Positions 34,701 to 40,988 of a DNA stretch of 41,737 bases are shown here, piece by piece; the first letter of the stretch is position 1, and every line of letters starts with the position of its first letter. The stretch spans positions 1 to 41,737 of the forward strand of contig CAKPYB010000028.1 of assembly GCA_934202525.1 (NCBI GenBank), written 5' to 3'. The stretch comes from an uncultured Prevotella sp. (lineage in GTDB: Bacteria; Bacteroidota; Bacteroidia; Bacteroidales; Bacteroidaceae). The position numbers were made by a program, and so were the translations under genes. The notes beneath the pieces are model-generated. The model was given only the letters and a program-made list of their open reading frames with translations, was not told the DNA's origin and did no database searches.

Positions 34701-35808
34701 CACCATCACAGTGGCTGATACCGGCAAAGGAATCCCACAGAATGAGGTGGAGAATATCTTCAAGCGATATTATCAGTTGAACAACCAGTCTACAGGCACC
34801 ATCAACTGGGGTACAGGCATCGGACTCTACTATGCCCGCAGCCTGGCCGTCCTTCACCATGGCGATCTGAAGGCTGGCAATCGCAAGGACTGCCAGGGAG
34901 CCATCTTCACCGTTACCCTGCCTACCGATGAGCGCCTCTATGCCGCCAACGAGAAAGCCCCTCTGGAGCAAGACCAGAAGAAAGCTTTCCCGCTGCACGA
35001 CAGTCAGAAGGTGGCAGACAAGGTAAGTCAAGACGACAGTACAGACAACCGTCCGAAAATACTCATCGTAGATGACGACACCGAAGTGGTGCATTATCTT
35101 CGCACCCTCCTGGCATCCTCCTATCGCATCATCTATCGCTTCGATGCCGAGAGTGCCTTGAAGGCGACAAGGGAGGAAGAACCTAGCCTCATCCTCAGCG
35201 ATGTGGTAATGCCGGGAATGAGCGGCTATGAACTCTGCAAGGAAATCAAGCAAGACATCCAACTCTGCCATATCCCAGTCATCCTGGTAACGGCAAAGAC
35301 CACCACCGAAAACCAAGTGGAGGGTCTGAACAGCGGAGCAGATGCCTACGTTACCAAGCCATTCACCCCCAAGGTTCTCCTGGCAATAATCAACTCGCAG
35401 CTCACCAACCGCGAGAAGACCAAGACCATCCTGACCAGCGCCACGGAGACCGACAAGAACGTGGAGGAAGTATTGTCATCACAAGACAAACTCTTCATGG
35501 ATGAACTCTATCACATGATGGAGCAGGAACTGGCCAACTCGGAATTGGATGTCAACAAGGTAACGAAACTGATGCACATCTCTCGCACAAAGCTCTACTA
35601 CAAGGTCAAGGGTCTTACTGGAGAGAATCCAAGCGTCTTCTTCAAGACCTATAAGCTCAATCGTGCCGCCGCCCTCATCGTGGAAGGCAAGTACAACATC
35701 TCGGAGATTGCCTACATGACGGGATTCAATACCCTCTCCCACTTCTCTACCAGCTTCAAGAAGCAATTTGGATGTACACCGAGCGAATATAGTAAGAAAA
35801 CTTATTAA
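31777..35808 (+). CDS. Hybrid two-component system regulator (HTCS)
   Basis: A 1343-residue sensor, kinase and DNA-binding protein in one chain, the standard controller of Bacteroidota PULs. The N-terminus (TLLLTACQ) has a lipobox-like Cys22. Periplasmic beta-propeller repeats with the pattern GNIWLGT / GQIWIGT / RLWVAT run to about residue 650, then a Y_Y_Y domain (FYQMAGFDNTWID, YSNLPAGNYTFKVK). One membrane segment lies at about 775-795. The HisKA domain has His831 in ANISHEFRTPLTM. The ATPase domain has NNLMSNAMKFTPRGG and GTGIGLYYARS. The receiver domain starts at ILIVDDDTEVV and has Asp1142 in ILSDVVMPG. A C-terminal AraC-type helix-turn-helix domain ends at YSKKTY. It is divergent from the SusC operon, which it presumably activates on binding an oligosaccharide. 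Confidence 0.95.
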   Translation: MKRTKVFYNALILLATLLLTACQDQKDIPEVSSPEKNLVLSEHISNQKVKSICEDKYGQIWIGTFRGLNKYDGNQYHQYYCVDDSLGLPDNNITDIYRDSHNRLWVATANGVCLYQANGNFKRVSINGANKNIEKILEDKEGRIFFLTITDLYQYDEKNNKAITRLSKILEKNCYNFSCHIDRKNVMWIVTSHSVKGYRTQDLKLIAKSPVQSYPITSFLLDGHLLYLSGYNGMQLFDTDTRKWGGLPAALQGLQIPNDMVSDIHPYGAKGNLLLSTTKHGLLYFNAEEGTILPQSDKNFPFEVPDMEVNKMLTDSKGNLWLGSEDDGVKTIYRYKDMFNSMPALQRAIGKQPVLSVATDRNHHLWISTKKNGLYMYDLQTQQLKDIPMISYSNGNRKNTTTNIFVDSSNHLWLANGDHVAKYQYDGNHLNKVASYPCFMPMDISQDAKGNIWVSTASVNIYCISAQSGEMTKKQLFPTTFCFIPNIMRLQNGNMLISAFYKPILEMNGGNFDIREFKVNPDDWKKCIKRSVYIPTKNYQDRKGNIWLGTVTNGLLKYDAKSHKLSSIAGISCSDISSIEEDRDGNIWVSTLYGLNKIDGKTEKVTTYNEADGVKGFQFYDRASCKLSDGTLIFGGTQGLTIFNPQNVNTNQQISLLFETLKVHNEIMLPSKNGCIEESMEESPHIHLSYKQNSFSIAFSAIDYSDYKHIHYFYQMAGFDNTWIDAGNNNEAYYSNLPAGNYTFKVKMVGNDSENIIAEKSILVSIAPEPWNSWWAWCLYLIIIGGVGFVIYRQKMRISIEKNMVQKAKDEKEQEQRINKMNMSFFANISHEFRTPLTMISGPVEQLCESENINKHDKLLLNIINRSVDRMLRLVNQLLDFNKLENDTLRLHVKQTDIISEMKRIMDLFIVNTEEKGITLNCHGLEGSYLMLLDSDKLEKIINNLMSNAMKFTPRGGKIDVSFDTGTTNKGEQIITITVADTGKGIPQNEVENIFKRYYQLNNQSTGTINWGTGIGLYYARSLAVLHHGDLKAGNRKDCQGAIFTVTLPTDERLYAANEKAPLEQDQKKAFPLHDSQKVADKVSQDDSTDNRPKILIVDDDTEVVHYLRTLLASSYRIIYRFDAESALKATREEEPSLILSDVVMPGMSGYELCKEIKQDIQLCHIPVILVTAKTTTENQVEGLNSGADAYVTKPFTPKVLLAIINSQLTNREKTKTILTSATETDKNVEEVLSSQDKLFMDELYHMMEQELANSELDVNKVTKLMHISRTKLYYKVKGLTGENPSVFFKTYKLNRAAALIVEGKYNISEIAYMTGFNTLSHFSTSFKKQFGCTPSEYSKKTY

Positions 35809-35847
35809 ATTTCGATGCGAAATAGGTCAGTTTTGGGGAAAAATGCT

Positions 35848-35855
35848 TATCTTTG
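35848..35855 (+). promoter_or_regulatory. Promoter -7 box for ridA
   Basis: TATCTTTG lies 41 bp before the ridA ATG at 35896. The -33 region is weak. Its position rules out the longer in-frame start at 35815. Confidence 0.5.
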
Positions 35856-35895
35856 CATCCAGATTGATTTAATAAATAGAAAAAGGAAATTAATT

Positions 35896-36270
35896 ATGAA
35901 CGCAATTCACACAGACAATGCGCCTGCAGCTATCGGTCCATATAGCCAGGCTATCGAAGTAAACGGTTTTGTATTTGCATCTGGTCAGATTCCTATCGAC
36001 CCTGCAACAGGTAATTTCGTAGAAGGTGGCATCAAGGAGCAGACTCGCCAGAGCCTCACCAACGCCCAGAACATCCTGAAGGCAGCCGGAACAGACCTTT
36101 CTCATGTAGTAAAGACTACAGTTTATCTGAACAGCATGGACGATTTCGCAGCCATGAACGAGGTTTATGCCGAGTTCTTCAGCCAGCCATATCCAGCCCG
36201 TTCTGCAGTAGCTGTAGAGAAGTTGCCAAAGGGTGCCCTCGTAGAGGTTGAGGTTTTGGCAGCCAAGTAA
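35896..36270 (+). CDS. ridA: RidA-family 2-iminobutanoate/2-iminopropanoate deaminase
   Basis: A 124-residue protein of the RidA/YjgF family, which hydrolyses reactive enamine/imine products of PLP enzymes such as threonine ammonia-lyase. The whole length matches the family: AIGPYSQAIEVNGFVFASGQIPIDP, TRQSLTNAQNILKAAGTDLSHVVKTTVYL, and the C-terminal YPARSAVAVEKLPKGALVEVEVLA, with the conserved substrate Arg in PARSAV. The ATG at 35896 gives the normal length and is after the promoter. It is about 16 kb from ilvA, so any pairing with that enzyme is metabolic, not operonic. Confidence 0.94.
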   Translation: MNAIHTDNAPAAIGPYSQAIEVNGFVFASGQIPIDPATGNFVEGGIKEQTRQSLTNAQNILKAAGTDLSHVVKTTVYLNSMDDFAAMNEVYAEFFSQPYPARSAVAVEKLPKGALVEVEVLAAK

Positions 36271-36323
36271 TTCTTCCTTTTTTCTATCAGGAAGTAAAGT
36301 TTCTAGGTGAAAATATTCTTTAG

Positions 36324-37100
36324 ATGGTATCAAGCATTACATTAAAGAATCTGATTATAGGCTATCGTTCGAAGCACCAGCTCCGGGCGATAGCCTCACC
36401 TGTTCATGCCTCGCTCCAAGCCGGTGAGCTGACCTGTCTCATCGGAGCCAACGGAGTGGGCAAATCTACCTTACTCCGAACTTTAGCCGGATTTCAGCCA
36501 GCACTTGATGGCGAAATCCTGATTCAGGACAAATCTCTTTCCGATTTCTCTGCCCAGGAACTCGCCAGGGAAATCAGCATCGTTCTCACATCGAAGACAG
36601 ACCATGCCCAGCTCTCTGCCGAAGAGATTGTTGGCATAGGCCGTTCTCCCTATACCGGTTTCTGGGGCACATTATCTGCTGCCGACAAACAGATTGTTGC
36701 CGCAGCTCTTCAGGAAGCCGGCATTCTGCATCTGGCTCAAAGAAACATCAGCGAACTGAGCGATGGTGAACGTCAGAAGGTAATGATAGCCAAAGCCTTG
36801 GCGCAGCAAACCCGCATCATCATCCTGGACGAGCCAACCGCCTTCCTCGATTTCCCCAGCAAGATAGAAACTCTCCAGATGCTCCGCCGTCTGGCGCACG
36901 AACAGCACAAATCCATATTACTGTCAACCCATGATGTAGAGTTGGCGCTCCAGCTTTCCGACCGTCTCTGGCTGATGGAAGAAAGCCGTTTTTCTATCGG
37001 CACTCCTAAAGAACTGGCTGCCGATGGTTCCTTATCCAGATTCATCAATCGTGACGGCATCCGATTCAACAAGGATTCCCTCCGCATCGAAATCAAATGA
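36324..37100 (+). CDS. ABC transporter ATP-binding protein, iron/cobalamin (FecE/BtuD) type
   Basis: A 258-residue ATPase subunit of an importer of the siderophore, heme or cobalamin class. Walker A is IGANGVGKST, the Q-loop region VLTSKTDHAQL, the ABC signature LSDGERQKVMIAKAL, Walker B IIILDEP, and the H-loop LLSTHDVELALQ. The segment VGIGRSPYTGFWG after the Q loop is typical of the FepC/BtuD group. The usual permease and binding-protein genes are not beside it: the gene starts 53 bp after ridA and is followed by the 22-bp repeat array. It must work with a permease encoded elsewhere, or be a leftover of a larger operon. Confidence 0.9.
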   Translation: MVSSITLKNLIIGYRSKHQLRAIASPVHASLQAGELTCLIGANGVGKSTLLRTLAGFQPALDGEILIQDKSLSDFSAQELAREISIVLTSKTDHAQLSAEEIVGIGRSPYTGFWGTLSAADKQIVAAALQEAGILHLAQRNISELSDGERQKVMIAKALAQQTRIIILDEPTAFLDFPSKIETLQMLRRLAHEQHKSILLSTHDVELALQLSDRLWLMEESRFSIGTPKELAADGSLSRFINRDGIRFNKDSLRIEIK

Positions 37101-37151
37101 GTTTTCCTAATTGATTTTATTCTATGGTTGCACGCAAGCACATGAAGAAGA

Positions 37152-37371
37152 ATACTCAAGTGGCTCAGTTTGCTAACTCAAGTAGCTCAGTCAGGCTACT
37201 CAAATAGCTCAATCAGCGAGTTCAGACGTCTCAATTAGCTGATGCAGACGTCTCGATAAGCTGATGCAGACGTCTCGATGAGCCTACGGATACGGCTCCG
37301 TTAGCTTACACAGTCATATTCGTAACCAGATGCAGCCATATCCGTAACCCAGCGCAGCCAGTTCATATGAA
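37152..37371. repeat. Array of 22-bp-period units, copy 2
   Basis: Nine head-to-tail 22-bp units run from 37152 to 37349, plus a degenerate tenth to 37371. The unit order is the same as in copy 1 at 12471: three units with ACTCAAGT/ACTCAAAT, three with GACGTC, one TACGGC unit, two CATAT units. Units 4-6 are nearly identical in the two copies, while units 1-3 and 7-9 differ at several positions. The array fills the gap between the ABC ATPase gene and the VirE module and lacks the large flanking inverted repeat seen at copy 1. Confidence 0.85.
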
Positions 37372-37451
37372 TAAGTTTTAGATAATTATCTATCACCCAT
37401 CACGATTTACGCTCATTACACACTTTAACACGCTAATATACAGATACTTAA

Positions 37452-37524
37452 ATAGCGTGATAGATACTCCGAAAACGGGAAAATCCATCACGCTATCCAT
37501 CACGATTTGGGGTTATCCATCACG
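37452..37524. repeat. ATCCATCACGCTAT inverted and direct repeats, left side of the VirE module
   Basis: ATAGCGTGATAGAT (37452-37465) and ATCCATCACGCTAT (37483-37496) form a 13/14 inverted pair. CCATCACG also occurs at 37397, 37497 and 37517, the last overlapping the VirE stop. The same pair occurs at 40236-40281 on the other side of the module. Confidence 0.75.
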
Positions 37525-39355
37525 ATTTTCTCACTACCAGATACCGCATTCCGTCGTTGAAACGCTTGCGATGAATGGTTGGCATCTGAGAAAGCTTGCG
37601 GCCGAAGGCTATGAGACTGTTCAACTTCAACGATGAACCGATGTGACTCTTCAGCTCTTGGAAAATCTCGGCTGCCGTAAGATATTCGCCTTGTTCGGCA
37701 TCATCGGTCAGGTCGAAATAGAGATCGAAATACTGGTCTACCGGCGAAACCACCTCAAACTTCCTGTTGTTCGCCATAATCAGTCGGGTCTGCTCCGCAT
37801 CAAAATAAGTCTTCTCGCCTGCCCGTAATGCAGAGAGCGCCTGGGCATAGAGTTGTTCATAATTCGGAAGCTGGCTCACATCGATAGGACCCGTGAGTTC
37901 CACACCCAGAAACCGGCGATTACCGGAAGGATCGGAGAGGATATCCTCCATATTGCTCGTGGCGATAAAAGATGCCATTCTCGGAAATTCCTGTACATGA
38001 CTGCCATACGGAGGCTTTATCTTGACACTCGGCAACTGGATGATGTTTTTCAGAAATCCCTGTTGCACCTGAGGAGAAATCTGGTTGAACTCATCCAGGT
38101 TGATAACCAGCGACTGGCACATCGCCTGAAGCACCTGCCGTTTCTCTGACAATACGAGATTATCATTATACCCCCATTGCAACTCCGGCGGAACCAGAGA
38201 CCGGCAGAAAGTACTCTTGTTGTAGCCCTGCTTGGAAATGAGAAGTGGTGCCACAGAGTTGCCGTATTTGCGATGACTGTAAGCACGCCACTGGTCAACC
38301 ATCGCCAGAAACCAGGTATAGAACCAATCCTCCCAATAAGGATTATCAGTAGGCACCGTGCGCGCCAAGGCACGGATATGATCCTTTCCATCCCACTTCC
38401 CCTCACAATTAAACAGGAAATTTTCTACAGGATTATAAGTAGAAAGAAGATCCGACTCCAGATAATTGCGCACATCCTTGATACTCACACGGATGTTGGC
38501 GAGCTGAACCTCCAGCGTCATGCGCTTCTGCACACGGGCATCCACAGGCTGATAGCCCCAATAATCTTTTTCCTTCGGCCGGTATTCTGTGCATTTCATT
38601 ACCGAATTATATCGGAAATCATATTTCTTACACAGAAATCCTATCATGCTCATGATATTGTCGCTCAACTCCTTACCTTCTTTATCCACATCTCCTGAAG
38701 AATTGTCAACCTCCCTCTCATCTACACTCTCCAAAGGTTTGCCTGCGTCATGAAAGACCTCATTCAACGTCAGGGGCAACGCATCTTCACGATAATAAGG
38801 AAAAGAATCTCTTGTCATCAGGAAATCGGAAAAGATAGAAGGCTCGGGCATCTGCATCTTTGCCTTTACAAGCGCCTGATAAAGCGGAGCGAAGGTCAGG
38901 AAAGCCTGCTTGTAAATTCTGTCAGCATCGGCCTCCTCATCAGGTAACGCCCCCTTTGCCAGCGCATATTTCGCCAGGACATGCAGACTGATGCCATCGG
39001 CTCCCACAAAGGCTGCAAGGGTGGAAGGCAGACTGGCTACTTTCTGCTTGATGGCATCTGCGCCTCCATCCTCATTAATATCAACAAACGTAAGCAGCAG
39101 AACGCCGTTGTTTTTCTTCATCTTCAGGAGTCCATTCTCCGATTTCTGAAATTCTGCTGCAGGGTGAACATGCATCCAGGTTGGCATATCCTTATACCCA
39201 TCATAACCATTCGTGAGATAAGGTACATATTCACGGAAGTTCTCCACGGTATTCCTGGCATCATCGTTTACGATGCGCTCCAGAAAGCGTTCCAGACTCT
39301 TGGTACTTACCAGGAGCTGCTTCTTTTTATCTCTATGTGTGATAGTAAATTTCAT
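37520..39355 (-). CDS. VirE-family primase-helicase (BT4734-like N-terminal domain, DUF3874-like C-terminus)
   Basis: A 611-residue protein of the virulence-associated E family, common in Bacteroidota mobile elements and thought to act in DNA replication. The N-terminal part, about 1-170, resembles the BT4734-type primase domain, with Asp92 and Asp96 in TFVDINEDGGAD and His125 in GISLHVLAKYA as candidate active-site residues. The ATPase domain occupies about 300-510: a Walker A-like segment ISKQGYNKST (374-382), Walker B VINLDEF (417-423), a sensor Asn in ATSN and NRRFLGVEL. The Walker A has Ser and Asn where two of the usual glycines are expected. The C-terminal ~80 residues look like a small winged-helix domain. 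It is second in a two-gene unit after DUF6078, with a 22-bp array between the genes. Confidence 0.85.
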   Translation of the reverse strand: MKFTITHRDKKKQLLVSTKSLERFLERIVNDDARNTVENFREYVPYLTNGYDGYKDMPTWMHVHPAAEFQKSENGLLKMKKNNGVLLLTFVDINEDGGADAIKQKVASLPSTLAAFVGADGISLHVLAKYALAKGALPDEEADADRIYKQAFLTFAPLYQALVKAKMQMPEPSIFSDFLMTRDSFPYYREDALPLTLNEVFHDAGKPLESVDEREVDNSSGDVDKEGKELSDNIMSMIGFLCKKYDFRYNSVMKCTEYRPKEKDYWGYQPVDARVQKRMTLEVQLANIRVSIKDVRNYLESDLLSTYNPVENFLFNCEGKWDGKDHIRALARTVPTDNPYWEDWFYTWFLAMVDQWRAYSHRKYGNSVAPLLISKQGYNKSTFCRSLVPPELQWGYNDNLVLSEKRQVLQAMCQSLVINLDEFNQISPQVQQGFLKNIIQLPSVKIKPPYGSHVQEFPRMASFIATSNMEDILSDPSGNRRFLGVELTGPIDVSQLPNYEQLYAQALSALRAGEKTYFDAEQTRLIMANNRKFEVVSPVDQYFDLYFDLTDDAEQGEYLTAAEIFQELKSHIGSSLKLNSLIAFGRKLSQMPTIHRKRFNDGMRYLVVRKS

Positions 39356-39385
39356 TGTCTGTCATTTAAAAGTTTATATTATGAA

Positions 39386-39517
39386 GAAACAGTTTATTTC
39401 ATACCATGAAACAGTTCGTTTCAAGCGGAGAAACGCTCCGTTTCATCCTGTGAACCAAACCGATACGTCGCATTTCCGCTTTCGATACATCGGCAAGAAA
39501 TCCTGCTTTACTCGTAA
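39386..39517. repeat. 22-bp-period array with GAAAC-N5-GTTTC cores
   Basis: Units start at 39386, 39408, 39430, 39452, 39474 and 39496. The first three carry 15-bp palindromes of the form GAAAC-N5-GTTTC (the first ends ATTTC), each followed by a 7-bp spacer. The last three are degenerate but keep the period. The array fills the gap between the DUF6078 and VirE genes, and its last unit overlaps the DUF6078 stop codon. Confidence 0.75.
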
Positions 39518-39960
39518 ACGAATCCGATTTCTTCTGCATAATGGTCATAGGTAGGTTCCCCATAACCATATTCAGCAAAGACCTTCTTCACCTGTTCCTG
39601 CATTTCCGGCGTAAGATGTTTCTCACCCCGATGCACACGATAATAGGAAGTACGGTTGCCCAGAACATCCATGACGCGGTACTTGACGGTCTGCATTTCA
39701 GCATGTTTTACCTGGTCGTAGAGATGGGAAAATCCCCATGCTGCCTTGAACTGGTGCACACGCATGAAATGGGAGCAAGATGCATGGAGGTTAGCATCGG
39801 GATAAACAGCATTTCCGGCTGTAACATCATCGGGTTTGAACTTAGCCGAGATGAATCGGATGCATTCTGCTGCCCGAGGACAATCGGCATTGAAGCAGTA
39901 CATCCAATGATAATCTACCAGACTTTTGATAAACTCAGGATCATTAAGATTTAATTCCAT
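39508..39960 (-). CDS. DUF6078-family protein
   Basis: A 150-residue protein of a family often found next to VirE-type genes in Bacteroidota; its function is unknown. Four cysteines, Cys22, Cys27, Cys33 and Cys62 (CFNADCPRAAEC, then ASCSHF), are spaced like a metal site. The middle has RVHQFKAAWGFSHLYDQV, and the segment NRTSYYRVHRGEKHLTPEMQ near the end is basic and could contact nucleic acid. No signal peptide or membrane segment is seen. It is first in the transcription unit with VirE and has a good promoter at 40096-40128, leaving a leader of roughly 130 bases. The leader contains a small CTCCG/CGGAG hairpin. Confidence 0.8.
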   Translation of the reverse strand: MELNLNDPEFIKSLVDYHWMYCFNADCPRAAECIRFISAKFKPDDVTAGNAVYPDANLHASCSHFMRVHQFKAAWGFSHLYDQVKHAEMQTVKYRVMDVLGNRTSYYRVHRGEKHLTPEMQEQVKKVFAEYGYGEPTYDHYAEEIGFVYE

Positions 39961-40095
39961 GAAAAAATAAAATTTAAATTAAACATTAGGTTTCGCAGTG
40001 GTTAAAGCCATTGTGGAATCTGTGTTGTCAACTCTCCGCAAAGAAACACGGAGCAGCTGTGGTATAAGCAACAGCCCCATGTAACTTGGCTGCTG

Positions 40096-40128
40096 CAAAG
40101 ATACAAAATTTTAAAGCCAGATGCAAGC
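40096..40128 (-). promoter_or_regulatory. Promoter for the DUF6078-VirE unit
   Basis: On the - strand CTTG (40125-40128) is followed after 21 bp by TATCTTTG (40096-40103). Just upstream, TTTGTCCCGAA occurs twice (near 40129 and 40150), a possible operator pair. Confidence 0.65.
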
Positions 40129-40207
40129 TTTGTCCCGAAAACTTTCATCTTTGTCCCGAATCACGTGCATAAAAAAAGCGATTTCAGCAAGAAGATAAGC
40201 AGAAAAA

Positions 40208-40281
40208 CGTGATGGATAAAGGCAATAAGTGATAGATAGCGTGATGGATTTTGTAAACATTTCGTCCATCCATCACGCTAT
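40208..40281. repeat. CGTGATGGAT repeats, right side of the VirE module
   Basis: CGTGATGGAT occurs at 40208-40217 and 40240-40249. ATAGCGTGATGGAT (40236-40249) and ATCCATCACGCTAT (40268-40281) are perfect 14-bp inverted arms with an 18-base spacer. The rest of the 39961-40368 gap holds the promoter and, at 40336-40352, CGTGAGGGATGTGAGGG-type degenerate copies; I see no gene in it. Confidence 0.75.
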
Positions 40282-40368
40282 ACAGGAGAGATAAATACCT
40301 CATCATCAAACGTTTAAATATTTAAAAAGAGAAAACGTGAGGGATGTGAGGGATAAAAAGGGAAAAAA

Positions 40369-40740
40369 CTATTTCCGTTTTTGCTGTTCTCTTATTATCC
40401 TAACCGTCAAATCGGCAAACTTTTTTATTGCTGCCTGAACCTGTCCTCGTCCGAAAGCCCAGAAGATGAGGGCGGCAGAGGCTGGTGCAGCATGTGTTCC
40501 TACATACTGGCGCATTTTAAGAACCGTGCAGTTTTCAATACCAAGTTCTTTCATGGCAGCGAATACTTGGGCTGCTGGTACTTCAAAATCAGCCTTAGTG
40601 CGCTGATCTCTAAGTACCAATGCGGTCTTGTTTACCTTAACTACCTTGTATTCCTTATTGGCGTTACTGCGATATGTCTTGATAGTCTTAATCTTTTGAA
40701 TAAAGTTATCGAATGTCAATATATTAATATCTTCCGTCAT
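40369..40740 (-). CDS. Unrecognised 123-residue protein
   Basis: I do not recognise this protein. It begins MTEDINILTFDNFIQKIK and has a basic N-terminal half with a short beta-rich stretch (YKVVKVNKTALVLRDQRTKADFEV). A small hydrophobic patch (HAAPASAALIFWAFGRG) is too short and polar-flanked for a confident membrane helix. The C-terminal end is charged and helical (IKKFADLTVRIIREQQKRK). It has no signal peptide. It is probably real: a near-consensus promoter lies 77 bp upstream and the composition is gene-like. It sits between the VirE module and the AAA-ATPase gene, so it may belong to accessory DNA. Confidence 0.65.
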   Translation of the reverse strand: MTEDINILTFDNFIQKIKTIKTYRSNANKEYKVVKVNKTALVLRDQRTKADFEVPAAQVFAAMKELGIENCTVLKMRQYVGTHAAPASAALIFWAFGRGQVQAAIKKFADLTVRIIREQQKRK

Positions 40741-40816
40741 AACTAATGGGGTTTAAATGTTGTGGTGATAAGCAAATCATTCCACCTTTTTGTTATAATT
40801 CTCCTCTATTATGGTG

Positions 40817-40848
40817 CAAAAGTAAGTTTTTTCCGTGAAAAAACCAAG
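40817..40848 (-). promoter_or_regulatory. Promoter for the unrecognised small gene
   Basis: On the - strand CTTG (40845-40848), 20 bp, then TACTTTTG (40817-40824). It lies 77 bp upstream of the ATG and supports the gene call. Confidence 0.65.
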
Positions 40849-40926
40849 AAAAAATGCATTTTTCTAGAGCATGTACAATATATTCTTTTATCAGGTATCT
40901 ATTTACATCTTTTTAATTGCCAAAAA

Positions 40927-40958
40927 CTTGCATGATTCAAAAATTAAGCGTATCTTTG
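40927..40958 (+). promoter_or_regulatory. Promoter for the AAA-ATPase gene
   Basis: CTTG (40927-40930), 20 bp, then TATCTTTG (40951-40958), 31 bp before the ATG at 40989. Confidence 0.7.
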
Positions 40959-40988
40959 CGGCTAAAGATAGGAATAGGAGAAAAGATT

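Noticed and set aside
34111..35316. 401-codon open frame on the - strand inside the HTCS gene
   Set aside because: It is antisense to the kinase and receiver domains, has low-complexity His/Leu/Val-rich translation and no family features; it is a codon-usage shadow.
39961..40090. A tRNA or riboswitch in the leader of the DUF6078 gene
   Set aside because: Only small hairpins can be drawn; no cloverleaf or known riboswitch core is visible.
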